Below are positions 14,463-18,644 of a stretch of 18,644 nucleotides of DNA, one piece after another. The notes beneath the pieces are model-generated. The model saw only the letters and a program-made list of their open reading frames with translations, was not told the origin of the DNA and ran no database searches. How positions within the stretch are numbered: the first letter of the stretch is position 1; every line of letters begins with the position of its first letter. This stretch comes from Bacteroidales bacterium UBA1628 (GTDB lineage: Bacteria; Bacteroidota; Bacteroidia; Bacteroidales; UBA932): assembly GCA_002321335.1 (NCBI GenBank), contig DCMG01000121.1, forward strand, positions 1 to 18,644. Direction: 5' to 3'. Position numbers and translations under genes: made by a program.

Positions 14463-16238
14463 ATGTACAGAACACACACGTGCGGGGAACTCCGCATTGA
14501 GAATGTCGGGCAGAAGGTGACTCTCGCCGGTTGGGTGCAGAGGTCAAGGAAGCTCGGCGGGATGACATTCATTGACTTGCGTGACCGCTACGGCATCACC
14601 CAGCTCGTCGTTGAGGCTGATGCAGACACCGCCCTGGTCGAGACCGCCACATCTTTGGGGCGTGAATATGTCATCCAGGCCATCGGAGAGGTTGTCGAGC
14701 GTCAGAGCAAGAACCCGAAAATGGAGACAGGAGACATAGAGATCAGGCTTGAGACCATCAATGTGCTCAACAAGTCCGTGACCCCTCCGTTTACCATTGA
14801 GGACGAAAGTGACGGGGGCGAGAATCTCCGCGCGAAATTCCGTTATCTGGACCTGAGAAGAAATCCGCTTCAGAAAGCGTTGGCTCTCAGGCACAAGCTT
14901 GCGCATGAGGTCCGCAACTATCTCGATGCCCACGGGTTTATGGAGATAGAGACTCCGTATCTCATCAAATCCACTCCTGAAGGGGCTCGTGATTTCGTCG
15001 TTCCTTCCAGAATGAACCCTGGTCAGTTCTATGCCCTCCCCCAGTCCCCTCAGACCTTCAAGCAGCTGCTGATGGTGGCAGGCTACGACCGCTACTTCCA
15101 GATAGTGCGCTGCTTCCGCGACGAAGACCTGCGCGCGGACCGTCAGCCGGAATTCACCCAGATTGACTGCGAGATGTCCTTCGTCGAGCAGGAAGATGTC
15201 TTGAATATGTTCGAGGGCATGATGAGGGCGATGTTCAAGAACGTCCTCGGAGTTGACATCCCGAACCCGATGCCTCGGATGAGTTGGTACGACGCGATGG
15301 ACAAGTATGGCTCAGACAAGCCTGATGTCCGTTTCGGCATGACCATCCACGAAATCACCGACAAGGTGAAAGGCAAAGGCTTCGCCGTCCTTGAAGACGC
15401 CGCCTACGTCGGAGGCATCGCGGTACCGGGGGGCGCAGAATATACCCGCAAACAAATCGACGAGATCACAGAGTGGGTCAAGAGGCCTCAGGTCGGAGCC
15501 AAGGGGCTGATCTACATCAAGCTCAACGCCGACGGCTCCGTCAAATCCTCGATTGACAAGTTCTACACTCCTGAGGAACTGAAGGTCATAGCAGAGGCCG
15601 TTGAGGCAAAAACCGGAGACATCGTGTTCGTGATGTCCGGAGACAACAAGCGTAAGGTTCAGACAATGCTTGGCGTTCTGCGAATCGAGATGGGAAACAG
15701 ACTCGGCCTTCGCGACTCTAAGGTCTTCGCACCGCTTTGGATCGTGGACTTCCCTCTCCTTGAATGGAGCGAGGAGGATGGCCGTTTCTATGCGATGCAC
15801 CATCCGTTCACAGCGCCTAAGCCGGAACACATGGACCTGTTCTACAGCAACAAGAAAGAGGATCTCGAAAGGGTTTGCGCCAACGCCTACGACTTCGTTC
15901 TGAACGGCACCGAGCTTGGTGGCGGATCCATCCGAATCCACGACGCCGAGGTTCAGAAAAGGATGTTCGAGGTGCTTGGCATCGGCCCGGAGGAGGCCGA
16001 GTACAAATTCGGCTTCATCATCCATGCCTTCCAGTACGGCGCTCCGCCTCACGGAGGTCTGGCATTCGGCTTCGACCGTGTCTGCACCCTGTTTGCCGGC
16101 AAGGAGTCCATCCGTGACTTCATCGCTTTCCCTAAGAACAATCAGGGTCGCGATGTGATGATAGACTCTCCGTCACAGATCGACCAGTCTCAGCTGGACG
16201 AGCTCAATCTGGACATCCGCCCGCTTCCGGAAAAGTAA
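14463..16238 (+). CDS. aspS: Aspartyl-tRNA synthetase
   Basis: A 591-residue class II aminoacyl-tRNA synthetase of the bacterial type, which charges tRNA-Asp in the cytoplasm. It starts MYRTHTCGELR, the usual Bacteroidales N-terminus, followed by the OB-fold anticodon-binding domain (VTLAGWVQRSRKLGGMTFID). Class II motif 2 is at about 217-237 (CFRDEDLRADRQPEFTQID). The bacterial GAD insertion lies in the middle (about 290-420). Motif 3 is at 531-539 (GGLAFGFDR). Length is as expected for the family. It has its own -7 element, so it is independent of the cytochrome genes upstream, and is convergent with the DUF368 operon. Whether it also charges tRNA-Asn cannot be told from the sequence. Confidence 0.97.
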   Translation: MYRTHTCGELRIENVGQKVTLAGWVQRSRKLGGMTFIDLRDRYGITQLVVEADADTALVETATSLGREYVIQAIGEVVERQSKNPKMETGDIEIRLETINVLNKSVTPPFTIEDESDGGENLRAKFRYLDLRRNPLQKALALRHKLAHEVRNYLDAHGFMEIETPYLIKSTPEGARDFVVPSRMNPGQFYALPQSPQTFKQLLMVAGYDRYFQIVRCFRDEDLRADRQPEFTQIDCEMSFVEQEDVLNMFEGMMRAMFKNVLGVDIPNPMPRMSWYDAMDKYGSDKPDVRFGMTIHEITDKVKGKGFAVLEDAAYVGGIAVPGGAEYTRKQIDEITEWVKRPQVGAKGLIYIKLNADGSVKSSIDKFYTPEELKVIAEAVEAKTGDIVFVMSGDNKRKVQTMLGVLRIEMGNRLGLRDSKVFAPLWIVDFPLLEWSEEDGRFYAMHHPFTAPKPEHMDLFYSNKKEDLERVCANAYDFVLNGTELGGGSIRIHDAEVQKRMFEVLGIGPEEAEYKFGFIIHAFQYGAPPHGGLAFGFDRVCTLFAGKESIRDFIAFPKNNQGRDVMIDSPSQIDQSQLDELNLDIRPLPEK

Positions 16239-16318
16239 TCCATACCGGTCGGAAACAGTCTCTTATTTTAAGGGCTTATGCACTGCTATAGCGTGCAAGT
16301 CCAGGCTAGGCAAGACAG

Positions 16319-16365
16319 AAAGGTGTCGGCTATCAGGCGCAAACCTGAAACGCACGGCACCTTTT
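16319..16365. terminator. Nested hairpin between convergent aspS and DUF368 genes
   Basis: AAAGGTG (16319-16325) pairs with CACCTTT (16358-16364). Inside lies a second stem TCAGG / CCTGA (16333-16337 with 16344-16348). T-runs occur on both strands (CACCTTTT on plus, CACCTTT on minus), so it could stop transcription from both sides. It ends just before the DUF368 stop codon. A smaller hairpin TGCAC / GTGCA lies at 16279-16296. Confidence 0.6.
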
Positions 16366-16367
16366 CG

Positions 16368-17324
16368 TTATGCCTTGGCGTTCTTGTGCCCGAACCATTC
16401 AAGGGCGACGACAAGGATGGCGCCGACAGCCATCCAGACAATCGCGGAGACAATCTGTGGATTGATGACGGCGGAAAGATTCAGTCCGGTGTCAACAAGA
16501 GCCTGGACTCCGGCCTGAGCCTGATCGGCAGTCTGTCCCTCGCGCATGAGCTGTGCCGTCATCACGCTGACCTTGTCGCTCCAAGGCCAGACTTTGACCA
16601 ATGATCCAAGTGTGAATCCGATCAGAGTGATCAGCGTCGGCCTTTCGTAATTCGCTATCAGCCAGTGCAGGAACTTTGAGAAGGCCGCGATTCCCAGAAC
16701 ACAACCGATTCCGAACATGATGAGTACCGGCCAGTTAAGTTCGCTGATCGCGGACATGATATATTCATACTTACCAAGAAGCACCAGAATGAAACTGCCT
16801 GAGATGCCGGGGAGAATCATCGTGCAGATGGCGATCGCGCCGCAGACCAAAATGAACCAAGAGGCATCTGTTGTCTGGGTTGGGGAAAGCATGCATATCA
16901 CCGCCCCGAGAAAGATTCCGAACAGCAGCCAGACTCCGTCCGTGATTTTCCATTTCTTGATGTCAAAAAGCATGTAGATGCCTGAGACCACTATCAGCCC
17001 GAAGAAGAACGCCCAGGTCTGAACAGGATGATACGCAAGCACGTATTCCATCAATTTGGCAAGAGAGAAGATGCTCACGACCACACCGATCCCAAGCCAA
17101 AGCAGGAATGTTCCATGAATATATTCCCAGAACTCCTTGAACTTTCCTTTCAGCAGCAGTTTCCAGGACGCGATGGAAAGGATGGCGTTCAGAGCTTCTA
17201 TGAGTTCATTGAATATTCCCGTGAGAAGTGCGATGGTGCCTCCGGACACTCCGGGGATGACATTGGCCGCACCCATCGCGAATCCTTTCAGGGCGACAGC
17301 AGCGTTTTTGATGATATTTGACAT
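16368..17324 (-). CDS. DUF368 polyprenyl-phosphate translocase (PopT-like)
   Basis: A 318-residue polytopic membrane protein with about eight hydrophobic segments. The two DUF368 signature re-entrant motifs are present: AANVIPGVSGGTIALLTG (PGVSGG at 24-29) and MILPGISGSFILVLLG (PGISGS at 172-177), an internal pseudo-repeat. DUF368 proteins (PopT) have been shown in other bacteria to return undecaprenyl phosphate across the cytoplasmic membrane for reuse in cell-wall and glycan synthesis. The gene starts 6 nt after the stop of the DUF6913-like gene, so it is the last gene of a minus-strand operon. Family identity is secure; the transport role here is by homology. Confidence 0.9.
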   Translation of the reverse strand: MSNIIKNAAVALKGFAMGAANVIPGVSGGTIALLTGIFNELIEALNAILSIASWKLLLKGKFKEFWEYIHGTFLLWLGIGVVVSIFSLAKLMEYVLAYHPVQTWAFFFGLIVVSGIYMLFDIKKWKITDGVWLLFGIFLGAVICMLSPTQTTDASWFILVCGAIAICTMILPGISGSFILVLLGKYEYIMSAISELNWPVLIMFGIGCVLGIAAFSKFLHWLIANYERPTLITLIGFTLGSLVKVWPWSDKVSVMTAQLMREGQTADQAQAGVQALVDTGLNLSAVINPQIVSAIVWMAVGAILVVALEWFGHKNAKA

Positions 17325-17330
17325 ATTAAA

Positions 17331-17864
17331 CTATTGAATCTTCGTGAGATAGCCTTTGATGGCCGTGAAACTGTCCAGTTGGCTGACCTCCTTGCCGTCC
17401 GGGTCGCTGATGACAAGGTCGAACAGGCTGCCGTCCATCTGGCGGCGTCCGATCTTGAAACGGGCATTGGAGGTGCGGGCCATATATTCTATGGCGAAAT
17501 CAGGATTCTTGACCAGCGAGATGAAAAGGTCAGGAGCCTGCTCCTCAAGCACGTTCATCTTATAGCGGGAAGGTCTTCCTATCCAGTCGAGATCTTTTTT
17601 TGTTATGGTGGTCTGAATGCTGGTGATAAGGCGGTCCTCACTGCCGATCTTCCTGAAATCCTGAAAGAACACGCATCCTTTTATGTTATGGGATCTGAAG
17701 AAATTCATTATCGCTGTCTTGCAGGCATCGAACGAAGACTCCTCCACGTCGATTATCGCAACGTAGGAACGTATTTTCCCTAACGGCAGGATTTCGGTCG
17801 GGACAATGCTGGAATGCTTCCGAAGGCTTCTCTTCCTGAAAAAGTTCTTTATAAAATCAAACAT
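17331..17864 (-). CDS. DUF6913-like cytoplasmic protein, unknown function
   Basis: A 177-residue protein with a strongly basic N-terminus (FFRKRSLRK), no signal peptide and no TM helix. The body alternates strands and helices (SYVAIIDVEESSFDACK, IKGCVFFQDFRK, LDWIGRPSRYKMNVL). It contains the stretch APDLFISLVKNPDFAIEYMARTS, followed by NARFKIGRR, close to the (S)xAxFKVG signature I associate with the Bacteroidota-specific DUF6913 family. That assignment is from memory and needs a profile check. It sits 3 nt after the kinase stop and 6 nt before the DUF368 gene. Function is unknown. Confidence 0.75.
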   Translation of the reverse strand: MFDFIKNFFRKRSLRKHSSIVPTEILPLGKIRSYVAIIDVEESSFDACKTAIMNFFRSHNIKGCVFFQDFRKIGSEDRLITSIQTTITKKDLDWIGRPSRYKMNVLEEQAPDLFISLVKNPDFAIEYMARTSNARFKIGRRQMDGSLFDLVISDPDGKEVSQLDSFTAIKGYLTKIQ

Positions 17865-17867
17865 AAT

Positions 17868-18644
17868 CTACTGGTTTACAGAGGCTATCAGCTCTCGAAT
17901 CTCACGCTTCGCGTCCTTCCATCTCGGGACATCGATCTTGGTGCCGATAACCTCGACGACCTTCGCAGCAATTATCGAGCCTACCTCGCCGCAGACTTTC
18001 AGAGGCATTCCGAGAGAATGGGCGTACAGGAATCCGGCGGCATAGGTGTCGCCCGCTCCGGTGGCGTCGATCGTAGCCGCCGGCCAGGCCTCTATGTAGT
18101 GATATTCATCGCCTTGCTTGACCATCGAGCCGTCCTTGCCAACCTTCACGACGGCGATCTCGCATTGGCTGGCAAGTGTGTCAAGCGCCTCGCGCGGCTC
18201 CTGCTTGGTGAACGCCCTCGCCTCTGTCTCGTTGGCGAATACTATGTCCACATAGCGATCCACCAGATTGTGGAAGAATGCCTCATTGGATTCGACCACA
18301 TTGTATGACGCCATATCTATGGAAATCTTGCATCCAGCCTCCTTGGCCATCTGCACCGCCTTGCGGATAAGATCTTGATTCTGCACGAGATAACCCTCGA
18401 TATGAAAATAGTCGTAGCCTTGGAAATATTCAGGCTTCAGATCCTCGGGGACCATTTCGAGCGCGGCTCCCATATAGTCAGCGAAAGTACGCTCCGAGTT
18501 AGCTCCCGTGATGAAGCACATTGCGCGGCCTGAGCCTTTCGTGCCGGTAAGAAGGGTGGTCTTCACTCCGTATTGCTCAAGCGTGCTCTTGTACAGATGC
18601 CCAAGTTCGTCGTTGCCTATCTTTCCGATGAAGCCGGAAGGCAT
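17868..18644 (-). CDS. PfkB-family carbohydrate/nucleoside kinase (5' end outside window)
   Basis: 258 residues are visible, cut by the window edge. The first in-window Met (MPSGFIGKIGNDELG) falls inside the conserved region just after the family's N-terminal GG motif, so the real start lies beyond 18644. Features seen: GFIGKIGNDELG (4-15), the NxxE motif N138-E141 in FANETEARAF, and the C-terminal signature DATGAGDTYAAG (193-204) with catalytic base D199 and the anion hole. The enzyme phosphorylates a hydroxymethyl group of a sugar or nucleoside using ATP, in the cytoplasm. The overall look is adenosine kinase/ribokinase-like, but the substrate cannot be fixed from this part. It is first of the three visible genes of the minus-strand operon. 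Confidence 0.88.
   Translation of the reverse strand: MPSGFIGKIGNDELGHLYKSTLEQYGVKTTLLTGTKGSGRAMCFITGANSERTFADYMGAALEMVPEDLKPEYFQGYDYFHIEGYLVQNQDLIRKAVQMAKEAGCKISIDMASYNVVESNEAFFHNLVDRYVDIVFANETEARAFTKQEPREALDTLASQCEIAVVKVGKDGSMVKQGDEYHYIEAWPAATIDATGAGDTYAAGFLYAHSLGMPLKVCGEVGSIIAAKVVEVIGTKIDVPRWKDAKREIRELIASVNQ

Noticed and set aside
16279..16296. Possible small RNA or tRNA remnant at the TGCAC/GTGCA hairpin
   Set aside because: No cloverleaf, no promoter and no conserved loop; explained better as part of the terminator region.

Overview
The window looks like chromosomal DNA of a Bacteroidales (phylum Bacteroidota) bacterium. The evidence is: promoters of the TTTG / TAnnTTTG type; few Shine-Dalgarno sites; a bacterial-type aspartyl-tRNA synthetase of the Bacteroidales form; a DUF6913-like gene; a PorT-like barrel; and a TPR regulator with a C-terminal HTH next to a DUF3244-like secreted protein. 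No phage genes, transposases, rRNA, tRNA or CRISPR array were found. Genus cannot be fixed from the sequence alone.

Layout. (1) 1-1641 is clearly AT-richer than what follows. It holds a P-loop ATPase with a C-terminal winged helix behind a perfect 37-bp palindrome, and a small two-TM protein. (2) 1682-4984 encodes an exported tricorn-type S41 protease. (3) 5164-5778 encodes a small outer-membrane barrel. (4) 5917-8221 pairs a membrane TPR/HTH regulator with a small DUF3244-like secreted protein. (5) 8431-14354 is the most interesting block: a tetraheme NrfH-like cytochrome fused to a SUMF1-type domain, a Tat-exported Gfo/Idh/MocA oxidoreductase lipoprotein, a Tat-exported AP2-type TIM-barrel lipoprotein, and the cytochrome c maturation pair ResB-CcsA. 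It resembles a nitrite-reduction (nrf) locus in which the catalytic subunit NrfA is replaced by sugar-type enzymes. (6) 14463-16238 is aspS. (7) On the minus strand, a tight three-gene operon (18644 to 16368) encodes a PfkB-family sugar/nucleoside kinase (5' end beyond the window), a DUF6913-like protein and a DUF368 (PopT-type) polyprenyl-phosphate translocase, convergent with aspS.

How the genes may work together: in block 5, ResB-CcsA would attach heme to the tetraheme cytochrome. The two Tat lipoproteins would act on a sugar or glycoside outside the cytoplasmic membrane. The cytochrome would link that chemistry to the quinone pool, with direction of electron flow unknown. This is inference from gene content.

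Two repeat signals cut across the annotation. A short imperfect palindrome (arms GGTCACT / AGTGACC) occurs at five loci, two of them in frame inside ccsA. The 8-bp palindrome GAATATTC occurs at least eight times, in all three codon phases, which suggests selection at the DNA level comparable to HIP1 of cyanobacteria.
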